64,000 bases of DNA from Sediminicoccus rosea. Its GTDB lineage: Bacteria > Pseudomonadota > Alphaproteobacteria > Acetobacterales > Acetobacteraceae. The position numbers were made by a program, and so were the translations under genes. Shown here one piece after another: positions 9,354 through 18,846 of this stretch; position 1 is the stretch's first letter; the number at the start of each line of letters is the position of its first letter. Location: contig NZ_CP137852.1 in the NCBI RefSeq assembly GCF_033547095.1, forward strand, positions 2,721,501-2,785,500, in the 5' to 3' direction. A model generated the notes under the pieces. That model saw only the letters and a list, made by a program, of their open reading frames with translations. It was not told where the DNA came from and searched no databases.

Positions 9354-10715
9354 CTACCCGCGGTTCGTCCGCTCGAAGTTCCGCAGCACGACGTTGCCGC
9401 GGGTGACGGAGTTGTCCATCGCCTGCTGGGCCGTCTGCTGGCCCTGCAATGCGCGCTCCATCTCCTCCTGCATCGCGGTGCGGATCTCGACGAAGCCGCC
9501 GAGGCGGATGCCGCGGCTGTTGCCCGTCATCTGGCCGCCGCCGCGCAGCAGCTGCTGGATCGGCACATCGGCGCCGGGGTTCTGGGTGTAGAAACCCGTC
9601 GCCTGCACCTCGCGGAAGGCGGTCTGCGTCACCGGCAGGAAGCCCGTCTCGGTGTGCCACGCGGCCACGATGCGCGGCTGCGCCAGGAAGGCGAAGAACT
9701 CCGCGATGCCACGGTTCTCATCAGCCGAGCGGGTCGCGTTCGGCCCACGGTTCATGGCCCAGAAGGCCGCGCCGCCGATGATGGAGTTGATGGGGGCACC
9801 CTGCACGTCGTCGTAATAGGGCAGCATCGCCGCGCCCATGTTGGCCAGGCCGCCGGGCAGCTCGCGCACGAAGCGCGCCCGCGCGCCGGAGGAGGCGAAG
9901 ATCATGCCCGAGGACCCGTTGGCGAAGAGCGCATCGCCCGCGCCGTCACGGCCACCCCAGCGGAAGGTGCCCTCGCGGCCCATCTCCATCAGGGTGTTGA
10001 TGTGGCGGACCATCAGCGGGTTGTTGATCCGCAGCTCGGCGTTCAGGCCGCCGAAGCCGTTGTCGAGCGTGGCCAGCGGGATGTTGTGGATGGCGCTGAA
10101 CTGCTCCACCTGCGTCCAGGTCGGCCAGGCGGTGGTGACGGGCGTCTCGATGCCGGCCGCGCGCAGGCGGGTGGCGGCGGCGCGCATCTCGGCCCAGGTC
10201 CGCGGCCCCTGGTCGGGGTTCAGCCCGGCGCGGCGGAAGGCGTCCTTGTTATAGAACATGATGGCCGTGGAGGAGTTGAACGGCATCGCCATCATCCGAC
10301 CATCCGCCAGGCTGTAGTAGCCGCGGACGGCGGGCAGGTAATCGTCGAAGTTGATGGTGACGCCCGTCTCGCGCAGCAGCTCGTGCAGCGGCTTGATGGC
10401 GCGGCCCGCGGCCATCATCGTCCCGGTGCCGACCTCGAACATCTGCACGATGTGCGGCGCGGTGCCCGAACGGAAGCCGGCGATCGCGGCGACCATGGTC
10501 TCGGGGTAGGAGCCGCGGAAGCTCGAGACGACGCGGAAGCGGTTCTGGCTCTGGTTGAACTGGTTGGCGATGCCCTCGAGGATGCCGCCCAGCGGCTGCG
10601 CGAGCCCATGCCAGAACGAGATCTCGACCGGGCCGGACTGCGCCAGGGCAGGGGCGGCGAGGGGCGCGGCCAGGGGGGTGGCAAGGACGGCCTTGCCAAG
10701 GGTGCGACGCAGCAT
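9354..10715 (-). CDS. ugpB: ABC transporter periplasmic binding protein, UgpB type
   Basis: This 453-residue extracellular solute-binding protein (family 1) has a signal peptide ([26 protein letters not shown]) and then the motif [14 protein letters not shown], typical of UgpB. Internal segments such as GGAAFWAMN and [12 protein letters not shown] also fit the sn-glycerol-3-phosphate receptor. The ATG at 10715 begins the signal peptide. It is the first gene of the ugpB-A-E-C operon and would deliver glycerol phosphodiesters or glycerol-3-phosphate. There is a 91-base gap to the ammonia-lyase gene upstream. Confidence 0.88.
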   Translation of the reverse strand: MLRRTLGKAVLATPLAAPLAAPALAQSGPVEISFWHGLAQPLGGILEGIANQFNQSQNRFRVVSSFRGSYPETMVAAIAGFRSGTAPHIVQMFEVGTGTMMAAGRAIKPLHELLRETGVTINFDDYLPAVRGYYSLADGRMMAMPFNSSTAIMFYNKDAFRRAGLNPDQGPRTWAEMRAAATRLRAAGIETPVTTAWPTWTQVEQFSAIHNIPLATLDNGFGGLNAELRINNPLMVRHINTLMEMGREGTFRWGGRDGAGDALFANGSSGMIFASSGARARFVRELPGGLANMGAAMLPYYDDVQGAPINSIIGGAAFWAMNRGPNATRSADENRGIAEFFAFLAQPRIVAAWHTETGFLPVTQTAFREVQATGFYTQNPGADVPIQQLLRGGGQMTGNSRGIRLGGFVEIRTAMQEEMERALQGQQTAQQAMDNSVTRGNVVLRNFERTNRG

Positions 10716-10806
10716 GAAGGGGCTCTCCCAGGAATTGCGATGGGTGGCGCCTAAGCCCCCACCATTGCCCCCATGTGACACTAAAAAGTCACTTTCGTGA
10801 AGCGGG

Positions 10807-11943
10807 TTACTCCGTCGTAAGTTTTTCATAGAGTTCCGGGTCGGTGGCGCCCTCGGTGCCGAAGATCAGCACGCGACTCTCGGGCGTCAGCCCCAGCGCC
10901 TCACAGGCGGAGGGGTTCCCGAGCGCCCCCTGCAGGGCGATCAGTCCCGCGACGGCCGATTCACCCGCCTCGATCCCTTCCGCCTTCAGCGCCCGCATGG
11001 CCGGGCCCACCAGCTCATCCGGCACGGCCATGGCGGCATAGGCGCTCCGCTCCAGCTCCTGCCACGCGAGCAGTGACGGCTCGCCGCAGGCCAGGCCCGC
11101 CATGATGGTGTCGAGCGCCCCGGTGACGACGCGCAGCTCGCCCGCCTCCAGGCTGTCGGTCAGGCAGGCGGCCTGGTCGGGCTCGGCGATGATCAGGCGT
11201 GGGGCCGTGCCGCACATCGCGCGCAGCTGGACGGCGACGGCCGCCGCGACGCCGCCCACACCGCCGGGAACGAAGACATGGGTGGGGATCACGCCGCCCA
11301 TCTGGGTGATCGCCTCCTCCGCCATCAGGCGGTAGCCCTGCATCACGTCGCGCGGCGGCTCGGTGTAGCCGGGATAGGAGGTGTCGCTGATGACGAACCA
11401 GCCATTCTCGTCGGCCGCATGCTGCGCGGCGCGCACGCTGTCGTCGTAATTGCCCGGCACCACCCGGATCTCCGCGCCATAGCGGGCGATGGCGTCGCGC
11501 CGGCCCTGGGACACGTTCTCATGCACGAAGATGACGCAGCGCGCGCCGAAGCGCTGCGCGCCCCAGGCGACGGAGCGGCCGTGATTGCCATCCGTCGCGC
11601 AGGTGACGGTGATCTGCTCGGTCGCATGGGCGTATTGGCCGGATTCGAGCGCCGCGCCATCGGCATTGTTGGCGGTGCCGCGCCGCGCGAGCTCCGCGCC
11701 CAGCAGCTTGCAGACGGCATAGGCCCCGCCCAGCGCCTTGAAGCTGCCGAGGCCGAAGCGCCCGCTCTCATCCTTGAAGTGGACGGAGGCCAGGCCCTCC
11801 ATGGCCAGCGCATGCAGCGGCGTCGGCGTATAGCCGGGCCAGGAGGTGATCTCTCGCCGGGCGCGGCGATAGCCTCCCTCGGGCAGGACGATGATGCCGG
11901 GGGTGCCGTGGTGGCGATTCAGGACGAGGCGGAAGGGGTGCAT
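10807..11943 (-). CDS. Diaminopropionate ammonia-lyase-like PLP enzyme
   Basis: The 378-residue protein belongs to fold-type II PLP enzymes. The PLP lysine is in FKDESGRFGLGSFKALGG (Lys69), and the asparagine-containing site is TCATDGNHGRSVAWGAQ. The glycine-rich phosphate loop is VPGGVGGVAAA. This set is closest to diaminopropionate ammonia-lyase (YgeX), which converts 2,3-diaminopropionate to pyruvate and ammonia. The start at 11943 is the only ATG that keeps the N-terminus short and avoids overlap with the divergent epimerase gene. A threonine dehydratase-like activity on another amino acid remains possible. Confidence 0.82.
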   Translation of the reverse strand: MHPFRLVLNRHHGTPGIIVLPEGGYRRARREITSWPGYTPTPLHALAMEGLASVHFKDESGRFGLGSFKALGGAYAVCKLLGAELARRGTANNADGAALESGQYAHATEQITVTCATDGNHGRSVAWGAQRFGARCVIFVHENVSQGRRDAIARYGAEIRVVPGNYDDSVRAAQHAADENGWFVISDTSYPGYTEPPRDVMQGYRLMAEEAITQMGGVIPTHVFVPGGVGGVAAAVAVQLRAMCGTAPRLIIAEPDQAACLTDSLEAGELRVVTGALDTIMAGLACGEPSLLAWQELERSAYAAMAVPDELVGPAMRALKAEGIEAGESAVAGLIALQGALGNPSACEALGLTPESRVLIFGTEGATDPELYEKLTTE

Positions 11944-11989
11944 GCGGGCGAGCTTGGCGTGGCCCGCGCGCGCGGGCAATCTGCCCGGC

Positions 11990-12961
11990 ATGCAGATCAC
12001 CATTCTCGGCGGCGGGGGCTTCCTCGGCCGCAAATTCGCCGAGCGCCTCGCGGCCCAGGGCCATCTGGGCGGCGCGCCCGTCACGGGCCTCGTGCTCTTC
12101 GACCTCGCGGCACCGAAGCCGCTGGCCGCACCCTTCCCGGTGACCTGCCTGGGCGGCGATGTCGCGAGCCTCGCGGATGTCTCCGCCGCGATCCCGCCGG
12201 GCACGGGGCTCGTCGTGCATCTGGCGGCCGTGGTGAGCGCGGCCGCCGAGGCGGATTTCGACCTGGGCATGCGGGTGAACCTGCATGGCACGCTGGCGGT
12301 GATCGAGGCCTGCCGGAAGCTGGACACCCCGCCCCGCCTGCTCTTCACCTCGAGCGTCGCAAGCTTCGGCGGCGGGCAATCCGCGCTGCTGCCCGATGAC
12401 GCGCGGCAGGTGCCGACCAACTCCTACGGTGCGCAGAAGGCGGCAGCCGAACTGCTGCTGCAGGACGCGAGCCGAAAGGGCTTCCTCGACGCCGTCTCGA
12501 TCCGCCTGCCCACGGTCATTGTCCGCCCCGGGCGGCCGAACAAGGCGGCCTCCTCCTTCTTCTCGGCCATCCTGCGCGAGCCGCTGCTCGGCCTGAAGAC
12601 ACCGCTGCCGGTCGAGGATGCCTTCCGCGTCTGGGTCTGCTCGCCCCGCCGCGCCGTGGATTGGCTGTTCCACGCGGCCGTGATGGACACAGCACCGCTC
12701 GGCGTGGATCGCGGTATCAACCCGCCCGGCCTCGCCGTCAGCGTGGGCGAGATGCTGGCCGCCCTCAGCACCGCCGAACGCGCCCTGGTGAAGCGCGAGC
12801 CCGACCCCGCCATCGCGGCCATCGTCGGCGGCTGGCCGGCCGAATTTGCGGCCACCCGCGCCCGTGCCCTGGGCTTCGCCCCGCAGGAGGGCGTGCCGGA
12901 GATCCTCGCCGCCTTCCGCGCCGATGACCTCGAAGCCACCCGCGCCGATCGGGGGCTCTGA
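11990..12961 (+). CDS. NAD-dependent epimerase/dehydratase, D-erythronate dehydrogenase-like
   Basis: This 323-residue extended SDR protein has the N-terminal dinucleotide-binding motif GGGGFLG (residues 7-13), HLAA at 77-80, catalytic Ser near 121 and the YxxxK pair Y146/K150 (YGAQK). The sequence DFDLGMRVNLHGT and the LPTVIVRPG segment resemble DenD (D-erythronate dehydrogenase), which oxidises D-erythronate at C2 with NAD. It is divergent from the ammonia-lyase gene and 2 bases ahead of a ridA gene. The substrate assignment is inference from similarity in pattern. Confidence 0.78.
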   Translation: MQITILGGGGFLGRKFAERLAAQGHLGGAPVTGLVLFDLAAPKPLAAPFPVTCLGGDVASLADVSAAIPPGTGLVVHLAAVVSAAAEADFDLGMRVNLHGTLAVIEACRKLDTPPRLLFTSSVASFGGGQSALLPDDARQVPTNSYGAQKAAAELLLQDASRKGFLDAVSIRLPTVIVRPGRPNKAASSFFSAILREPLLGLKTPLPVEDAFRVWVCSPRRAVDWLFHAAVMDTAPLGVDRGINPPGLAVSVGEMLAALSTAERALVKREPDPAIAAIVGGWPAEFAATRARALGFAPQEGVPEILAAFRADDLEATRADRGL

Positions 12962-12963
12962 GC

Positions 12964-13353
12964 ATGGAGATCACCCGCTTCCTGCTGGGGGATGGCCCGA
13001 AGCGCGTCGCCCCCTTCAGCCATGCCGTGCGCGCTGGCGATTTCCTCTTTGTCACCGGCCAGATGCCAACGGAGCCCACGGACAACACGCGCTGCGTGCC
13101 CGGCGGCATCGAGGCGCAGACGCACCAGGTGATCGCCAACCTCAAGGCGGTGCTGGCCGGCTGCGGCGCGGATTGGAACCGCACCATCATGGCCCGTATC
13201 TACCTGACCGAATTCGCGCGCGACTACGCGGCGATGAACGCGATCTGGGAAAAGAGCTTCCCCGAGGGTGGACTGCCGGCGCGCACCACGGTGGGCGTGA
13301 CCGGCCTCGCACTCGGCGCGCTGGTCGAGGTGGACCTGATCGTCGCGCTCTGA
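12964..13353 (+). CDS. ridA: RidA family reactive intermediate deaminase
   Basis: The 129-residue protein has the YjgF/YER057c/UK114 pattern: an N-terminal SHAVRAGDFLFVTGQ, a central IEAQTHQVIANLKAVLAG and a C-terminal ARTTVGVTGLALGALVEVDLIV. The Arg of ARTT binds the carboxylate of 2-aminoacrylate-type imines in the family. RidA proteins hydrolyse reactive enamine/imine intermediates released by PLP dehydratases, which fits its position near a PLP ammonia-lyase. It starts 2 bases after the epimerase stop and is likely co-transcribed. Confidence 0.9.
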   Translation: MEITRFLLGDGPKRVAPFSHAVRAGDFLFVTGQMPTEPTDNTRCVPGGIEAQTHQVIANLKAVLAGCGADWNRTIMARIYLTEFARDYAAMNAIWEKSFPEGGLPARTTVGVTGLALGALVEVDLIVAL

Positions 13354-13419
13354 CACCGAATCGCCTTCACGCGCCGCGGCGTGCGTGGGAGCGTGCCAGG
13401 CAATGAGGGGGAGATGACG

Positions 13420-13941
13420 ATGCTCGGTCCGCGCCTGGGAGTGCTGCTGCTCTTGCTCACCGGCTGTGCGGCGGTCACGCCCCCGCAGGCGCCGCCGCCC
13501 GAACCGGCGCCGGCCCCCGTCGTCGCGACCCCCGCCGTCGCGCCGCCGACGCTGGCCCTGGCCCCGCGCCGGCAATGGCGCCGCATCCCGCTCACCCGGG
13601 GCACGCGCATGGCCGAGGCCTTCGTCGCCTCCGAGATCGTGACCAACCCGGACGGCACGCGCCGCGTCTGGATGGTGATCAACCTGCTTGAGCCGATCCG
13701 CCTGCCCGAGACCGGCGGATATGCCCGCAGCGCCGCCTATCTGGCGGATTTCCGCTGCGACCCGCATGCCTGGAATCCCATTCAGGGCGTCTGGTACAGC
13801 GGGCGCAATGCGGTGGGCGAGGCGCTGCGCGAGCAGGAGCGCGGCCCGGGCGGTATCCGTGACGTGGGGGAAGGGACCTTCGTGGACCTCTTCGTCAACG
13901 CCGCCTGCGGCACCCTGCCGGCGCGCCGGACCCGCCGGTAG
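13420..13941 (+). CDS. Uncharacterised lipoprotein
   Basis: A 173-residue lipoprotein whose signal peptide ends in the lipobox LLTGC. It continues with a proline/alanine-rich linker (residues about 20-45) and a small folded domain with two cysteines. The ATG at 13420 has AGGGGGAG 6-7 bases upstream; an ATG at 13414 would be too close to that site. The protein is probably tethered to a membrane and faces the periplasm. No family was recognised. Confidence 0.65.
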   Translation: MLGPRLGVLLLLLTGCAAVTPPQAPPPEPAPAPVVATPAVAPPTLALAPRRQWRRIPLTRGTRMAEAFVASEIVTNPDGTRRVWMVINLLEPIRLPETGGYARSAAYLADFRCDPHAWNPIQGVWYSGRNAVGEALREQERGPGGIRDVGEGTFVDLFVNAACGTLPARRTRR

Positions 13942-14035
13942 CCGGCGCCGATCGGCGCCATCGGCCTGGGGCTATCGCGGCGGTCGCCCCGCTTCGGCAT
14001 GATGCCCTTCCGAACCCCGGAAGGAGTGCCGAAGG

Positions 14036-14425
14036 ATGATCCGCCGCCTTGCCCTCGCCCTGATGCTCGCCGCCCCTGGCCTTGCCGCCCCCGGCCTCGC
14101 CGCCGCCCAGATGCAGGATTGCGTCGCCGCCGGCCTGCTGGCTGTGGACGAGGTGACCTATGGCACGCAGCGCATCCCGCGCGATCCCAACAACCCCGCG
14201 AGCCGGGACCAGATCACGCTCAGCGTGGGCGTCCGTAACATCTCGCCCGCGACGCAGAACTTCACGGCCATGTTCTCGGCGCCGCCCGTGCAGCAGGACT
14301 TCCTGGGGGGGCAGCGCTGGACGCTGGCGCCCGGCGCCCGCACCACGATCATCGTCGCCAATGTGCTGCGGCCGGCCATGTCGGTGGAACTGGTGCGCAG
14401 CCGCCTGCGCCTGGTCTGCGGCTGA
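14036..14425 (+). CDS. Uncharacterised exported protein
   Basis: A 129-residue protein with a cleavable signal peptide (MIRRLALALMLAAPGLA, probable cleavage after AAAQ near residue 25). The mature part has two cysteines (DCVAAG near 28 and the penultimate residue) that could form a disulfide, and an immunoglobulin-like beta pattern (DQITLSVGVRNISPATQNFTAMF). No known family was recognised. A ribosome site GGAAGGAGTG precedes the ATG. Confidence 0.65.
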   Translation: MIRRLALALMLAAPGLAAPGLAAAQMQDCVAAGLLAVDEVTYGTQRIPRDPNNPASRDQITLSVGVRNISPATQNFTAMFSAPPVQQDFLGGQRWTLAPGARTTIIVANVLRPAMSVELVRSRLRLVCG

Positions 14426-14431
14426 GGCGCG

Positions 14432-15616
14432 TCAGACCGGGCCTGCCGCCGCCGCATCCGCCGGGAAGACGGCCACGGGCCGGCCCGCCTGCCATTGCAG
14501 CAGCACCGGCCGGGCGCGGCTGTTCTGGCCGCGATCCTCCAGGCGGAAGCCCCAGCCATTGGCCCATTGCCCCTCGGGCTGGTCGAGGGCCGCGAGGCTT
14601 GCACGCAGCGGCCCGCGTTCGAGGTTCGGCTGGCTGAGCACGGCCAGCGCCCCCGCATAGGCCGCGAGCGAGAGGCCCGAGCGCGGCGCGCTGCCCCAGC
14701 GGCGCTGATAGGCCTCGGCGAAGGGGCGGGCGCCCATCGCCCAGCGCTCGGCGGTCTCGATGGGCGGCATGTCGAGCGCGAAGCAGGCCTCGAGCCCCGG
14801 GCCCACGGCGCGTGCGAGGTCCGTCAGGCCCCAGGCGGGTCCCGCGCCGATCACCGCGGCCGGGCGCCAGGCAGCATCCTGCATGGCGCGGAACAGGGCC
14901 ACCGCATCGCTTTCCGCCGCCGCATGGATCAGCACATTCACCCCGGCGGCGCGCAGCCGCTGCACCATGGCCGGCATCTCGGGCGTGCGCGTCGCATGCG
15001 GCAGACGCTCGGCGACAACGAGGCCCGCCTCGCGCAGCTTCGCCTCCAGATGCGTCGCGATGCTCTCGGGCGAGGCGCTGGATTCGTGCAGGATCGCGAT
15101 CCGCAGAACGTCGGCCGGCTGGCCGAGGTGATTGGGCAGGAAGCGGGTCAGGGCATCGGCGCCGAGCTGGCCGTAATCCAGCGCGGCGGGGGCGGTGCGG
15201 ATCACATGCCGCGCCCCGCGCTCGATCAGCGCATCGGCCGCCGCCGCCAGTTCGACATAGCTGGAATCGAGCGACTCCGCGGCCTGGGAGGCAGCGAGCC
15301 CGATCGGCGCGGAGACGCTGCCGAAGAGCAGCGCCACACGCTCGGCCTGGATCAGCCGCCGCGCCTCGGCCAGCGCCTGCGCTGGTTCCGTCACATCGGC
15401 GCGCATCAGCCGGATCTGCCGCCCGCCCGCGGCATTGCGCTCGGCGATGGCGAGTTCGAGGCCGCGCGCCGCCTCGTCGCCGAGCAAGGCATTGGCGCCG
15501 GAGAGCGGGAACAGGCCTCCCACGCGCAGTTCGGGCGGCGCGGGCTGGGCCAGCGCCGGGGCGGCCAGCAGGCTCGCCAGCAGCGCGCGGCGCGAAGGAG
15601 GGCGGCGATTCGTCAA
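14432..15616 (-). CDS. Periplasmic ligand-binding protein, LpoA/branched-chain amino-acid receptor type
   Basis: This protein of about 394 residues has the type I periplasmic binding fold. After a basic leader and signal peptide ([12 protein letters not shown]) comes RVGGLFPLSGANALLGDEAARGLELAIAERNAAGG, the entry signature shared by LivJ-like receptors and the penicillin-binding-protein activator LpoA family. The TTG at 15616 gives a normal-length signal peptide, while an ATG 60 bases further upstream adds a non-signal extension and has no clear ribosome site. It has no ABC transporter genes beside it. Whether it binds amino acids or activates wall synthesis cannot be decided here. Confidence 0.72.
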   Translation of the reverse strand: MTNRRPPSRRALLASLLAAPALAQPAPPELRVGGLFPLSGANALLGDEAARGLELAIAERNAAGGRQIRLMRADVTEPAQALAEARRLIQAERVALLFGSVSAPIGLAASQAAESLDSSYVELAAAADALIERGARHVIRTAPAALDYGQLGADALTRFLPNHLGQPADVLRIAILHESSASPESIATHLEAKLREAGLVVAERLPHATRTPEMPAMVQRLRAAGVNVLIHAAAESDAVALFRAMQDAAWRPAAVIGAGPAWGLTDLARAVGPGLEACFALDMPPIETAERWAMGARPFAEAYQRRWGSAPRSGLSLAAYAGALAVLSQPNLERGPLRASLAALDQPEGQWANGWGFRLEDRGQNSRARPVLLQWQAGRPVAVFPADAAAAGPV

Positions 15617-15723
15617 GGCACGTCCAGTTTCCGCCGCATCGCGGCGCGATGCAATCAGCCGGCCGCGCTTGACCAACGACGCCCGGGCGCGGAACGTGCC
15701 GGCCCAACCCGGAGGAGCCCGCC

Positions 15724-16734
15724 ATGAGCCAGACCATGACCCACATCGCCCATGGCGCCGGCGGCGCAGCCGAGGTGATGGTGCTGGCCCAGGGCCCGCG
15801 CCCGACCCCTGCCGCCGACGAGGTGCTGATCCGTGTCGAGGCGGTGGGCGTGAACCGGCCGGACGTGCTGCAGCGTTCCGGCGCCTATCCCCCGCCGCCC
15901 GGCGCCTCGCCCATTCTCGGCCTGGAATGCGCGGGGGAGGTGGTTGCCGTGGGGGCCGATGTCACGGCCTACAAGCCGGGCGACAAGGTCTGCGCGCTGA
16001 CCAATGGCGGCGCCTATGCCGAGTACTGCACCGCGCCCGCCGCGCAGACGCTGCCCTGGCCCCGCGGCTATGACGCGCTTGCCGCGGCCGCCCTGCCCGA
16101 GACCTTCTTCACCGTCTGGGCCAATCTCTTCGGCACGCCGCACGCGACCGGCGGCCGGCTGGCGGCGGGCGAGACGGTGCTGATCCATGGTGGTTCCTCG
16201 GGCATCGGGGTCGCCGCGATCCAACTCGCCAAGGCCTTCGGCGCGAGCGTCATCACGACCGTCGGCAGTGCCGCGAAGTGCGAGGCGGTGCAGCGCTTCG
16301 GCGCCGACCACGCGATCAACTACCGCGAGCACGACTTCGCCGAGGAGGTGAAGCGCATCACCGGCGGCAAGGGCGTGGACGTGGTGCTGGACATGGTGGG
16401 CGCCCCCTATTTCGGCCGCAACCTCCGCAGCCTGCGGATGGACGGGCGCCTCGTCCTCATCGCCTTCCTGGGTGGCGAGATGGCGGAGAACCTCGATCTC
16501 CGTCCCATCATGCTGAAGCGCCTGACCGTGACCGGCAGCACCATGCGCCCGCGGACCACCGCGCAGAAGGGTGAGATCGCCGATGCGCTGCGCAGCAAGG
16601 TCTGGCCGCTGCTCGAAGCCGGGCAGTGCCGCCCGCATATCCACGCGACCTTCCCGCTGGCCGAGGTGGCGGCCGCGCACGCCCTGATGGAGAGCAGCCA
16701 GCACATCGGCAAGATCATGCTGACGGTGGGCTGA
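15724..16734 (+). CDS. NAD(P)H quinone oxidoreductase (zeta-crystallin/PIG3-like)
   Basis: This 336-residue zinc-independent medium-chain reductase has the GroES-like N-terminus with [13 protein letters not shown] and the cofactor loop [20 protein letters not shown], typical of PIG3/QorA-type NADPH:quinone oxidoreductases. It would catalyse electron transfer from NADPH to quinones in the cytoplasm. A strong Shine-Dalgarno (GGAGGA) sits 8 bases before the ATG. An EamA transporter gene follows after 36 bases on the same strand. Confidence 0.9.
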   Translation: MSQTMTHIAHGAGGAAEVMVLAQGPRPTPAADEVLIRVEAVGVNRPDVLQRSGAYPPPPGASPILGLECAGEVVAVGADVTAYKPGDKVCALTNGGAYAEYCTAPAAQTLPWPRGYDALAAAALPETFFTVWANLFGTPHATGGRLAAGETVLIHGGSSGIGVAAIQLAKAFGASVITTVGSAAKCEAVQRFGADHAINYREHDFAEEVKRITGGKGVDVVLDMVGAPYFGRNLRSLRMDGRLVLIAFLGGEMAENLDLRPIMLKRLTVTGSTMRPRTTAQKGEIADALRSKVWPLLEAGQCRPHIHATFPLAEVAAAHALMESSQHIGKIMLTVG

Positions 16735-16770
16735 TCGCGCTTGTCGCAAGGCCCAAGGTCCCAAGGCGCC

Positions 16771-17643
16771 ATGTCTCAAGGCAGGGCGCTCCAGCTCCTT
16801 TTCCTGTCGGTCTTCCTCTTCGGCGGCGTCTGGCCGGTCACCAAATACGCTTTCGCCCACGCGACGCCGCTCTGGTTCGGCTTCACGCGGGCGGCGCTGG
16901 CGGCCCTCTCGGCCGCGGTGATGATGGCGGCGATGGGGCGGCTGCGCGTGCCGCGGCGCGAGGACTGGCCGGGGCTCTGCGCGATCGGCCTGCTGCAGAT
17001 CGGCGCGTTCTTCGCGCTGGCGCATGTGGCGCTCTCGCTGGTGCCGGCCGGGCGCACGGCGATCCTTGGCAATGTCACCATCTTCTGGCTGGTGCCGCTC
17101 TCGGTGCTGCTGCTGGGCGAGCCCGTCTCGCGGCAACGCTGGATCGCGGCCGGGCTCGGGCTGGCCGGCGTCGGCGTGATGATGAGCCCCTGGGGGATGG
17201 ACTGGTCCGCCCCCGGCGCGGTGTTCGGCCATGCGCTGCTGCTGCTGGCCTCGCTCTGCTGGAGCCTCGCCATCCTCATCACGCGCCTCAATCCGCCGCG
17301 CACGCCCATCGCGGACCTGATCCCGTGGATGTTCGCCCTCGGCGCGCTGCTGATCCTGCCGATCGCCCTCTGGCTGGAGCCCATCTCCGCGGGCGGCGGC
17401 GTGGGGCAGGGGGCCTGGCTCATCGCGGGCTTCATCGGGCTGGTCGCGGCGCCCATCGGCACCTGGGCGACGGTGGAGGCGGGGCGGCACCTGAATGCCG
17501 TGCTCGCCTCGGTCGGCTTCCTCATGGTGCCCTTGGTGGGGCTAGTGCTGGCCACCACATGGCTGGGCGAGCCGCTGGGCTGGGATCTGATCCTGGGCGG
17601 CGGGCTTGTGGTCTTGAGCGTCATCGTCGCGGCCCGGGGCTAG
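16771..17643 (+). CDS. EamA/DMT family transporter
   Basis: A 290-residue inner-membrane protein with about ten hydrophobic segments arranged as two EamA repeats. The first ends near MMSPWGMDW and the second begins HALLLLASLCWSLAIL. This matches drug/metabolite exporters of the RhaT/YdcZ group; the substrate is unknown. The ATG at 16771 is preferred to a TTG at 16741 because it directly precedes the first transmembrane helix. It is followed after 19 bases by a hydrolase gene. Confidence 0.85.
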   Translation: MSQGRALQLLFLSVFLFGGVWPVTKYAFAHATPLWFGFTRAALAALSAAVMMAAMGRLRVPRREDWPGLCAIGLLQIGAFFALAHVALSLVPAGRTAILGNVTIFWLVPLSVLLLGEPVSRQRWIAAGLGLAGVGVMMSPWGMDWSAPGAVFGHALLLLASLCWSLAILITRLNPPRTPIADLIPWMFALGALLILPIALWLEPISAGGGVGQGAWLIAGFIGLVAAPIGTWATVEAGRHLNAVLASVGFLMVPLVGLVLATTWLGEPLGWDLILGGGLVVLSVIVAARG

Positions 17644-17662
17644 GATATTGGGAGGCAGGGCA

Positions 17663-18418
17663 TTGCGCCTGAATGTCATCGAGATGGGGGAAGGCAGCCC
17701 CGTCGTGCTGCTGCATGGGCTGTTCGGCGCCGGGCGGAACTGGGGCGGCATCCAGAAGCGCCTCGCGCAGCGCCACCGCGTCCTGGCGCCCGACCTGCGG
17801 AACCATGGCGAGAGCGGGCACGCCACCCGCATGGACTATCCCGCCATGGCCGAGGATGTGGCGGAGCTGATCGCCCGGCGCAGCCTCGGTTCGACGACTG
17901 TCCTCGGCCATTCCATGGGCGGCAAGGTGGCGATGGCGCTCGCGCTCACGCAGCCGGGCCTCGTCTCGCGCCTCGTGGTCGCGGACATCGCGCCGGTGCG
18001 CTACCCGCCCGCGCTGCGCGGCTATGTGGCGGCGATGCGGGCGCTGCCCCTCACGCCCGGCCTTACCCGGCGCGAAGCGGATGCAGCGCTCGAGACCGCG
18101 ATCCCGGAATCCGGCATCCGCGCCTTCCTTCTGCAGTCGCTGGAGTTCGGCGGCGATACGCCGGCCTGGAAGCTCGGCCTCGCCGAGATCGCCGCCGCCA
18201 TGCCCGAGATCGAGGATTTCCCGGTCGGTGGCCGCCATGAGGGCCCGGTGCTGGTCCTGGCGGGCGAGCGCAGCAGCTACATCCAGCCCGAGCACCGCGC
18301 GATCTTCCGCCGCCTGTTCCCCGCCGCGCGCTTTGCCCAGGTGGAGAAGGCCGGGCATTGGGTGCATGCCGACAACCCCCACGCCTTCCTGGCGCTGACG
18401 GAGCCCTTCCTCGCATGA
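17663..18418 (+). CDS. Alpha/beta hydrolase, YbfF-like esterase
   Basis: A 251-residue alpha/beta hydrolase. The oxyanion/HG motif is LLHGLFGAGRNWG, the nucleophile elbow is GHSMGG (Ser84), and the catalytic His is in AGHWVHADNP near the C-terminus. The pattern is close to the YbfF esterase group. The translation start is TTG at 17663: GGAGG at 17651-17655 lies 7 bases upstream, and the protein then begins at the conserved strand. The stop overlaps the next start by 4 bases (ATGA). Confidence 0.85.
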   Translation: MRLNVIEMGEGSPVVLLHGLFGAGRNWGGIQKRLAQRHRVLAPDLRNHGESGHATRMDYPAMAEDVAELIARRSLGSTTVLGHSMGGKVAMALALTQPGLVSRLVVADIAPVRYPPALRGYVAAMRALPLTPGLTRREADAALETAIPESGIRAFLLQSLEFGGDTPAWKLGLAEIAAAMPEIEDFPVGGRHEGPVLVLAGERSSYIQPEHRAIFRRLFPAARFAQVEKAGHWVHADNPHAFLALTEPFLA

Positions 18419-18810
18419 CCGCGCTTCCGATCACCTCCTTCTACGCGGCCTTCTTCGGGCTGCTGCTGTTCGCGCTCTCGGTGCTGGTGATCCGCGCGCG
18501 CGTCACCTGCCGTGTATCCATCGGGCTCGGCGAGGATATCCGCATGCTGCGGGCCAGCCGCGCGCAGGGCAATTTCGTCGAATACGCGCCGATGATCCTG
18601 ATCCTGCTCGGGCTGCTGGAACTCGCGGGCACCGGGCCCTTCCTGCTGCACGCGCTGGGCGGCCTCGCGCTCGCCGGGCGGGTCGCGCATGCCATGGGCA
18701 TCTCGCGCGAGCCGGAGAACCTGAAGCTGCGCCAGCTCGGCATGGCGCTGACCTTCACGGTGCTGGGCCTCGCGCCGCTGCTCCTGCTGCTGCGGATCGC
18801 CTTCGCCTGA
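18415..18810 (+). CDS. MAPEG family membrane protein
   Basis: A 131-residue protein with four hydrophobic helices, fitting the membrane-associated eicosanoid/glutathione metabolism superfamily. The conserved RASRAQGNFVEYAPMILILLGLLE motif spans helix 1-2, and GRVAHAMGI is its second conserved stretch. Bacterial members are of unknown substrate but related to microsomal glutathione transferases. The ATG overlaps the esterase stop by 4 bases, so the two are co-translated. Confidence 0.88.
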   Translation: MTALPITSFYAAFFGLLLFALSVLVIRARVTCRVSIGLGEDIRMLRASRAQGNFVEYAPMILILLGLLELAGTGPFLLHALGGLALAGRVAHAMGISREPENLKLRQLGMALTFTVLGLAPLLLLLRIAFA

Positions 18811-18846
18811 GCTTGCGGGTTTGGCGATCCGTCCCAGTTGGGGCGG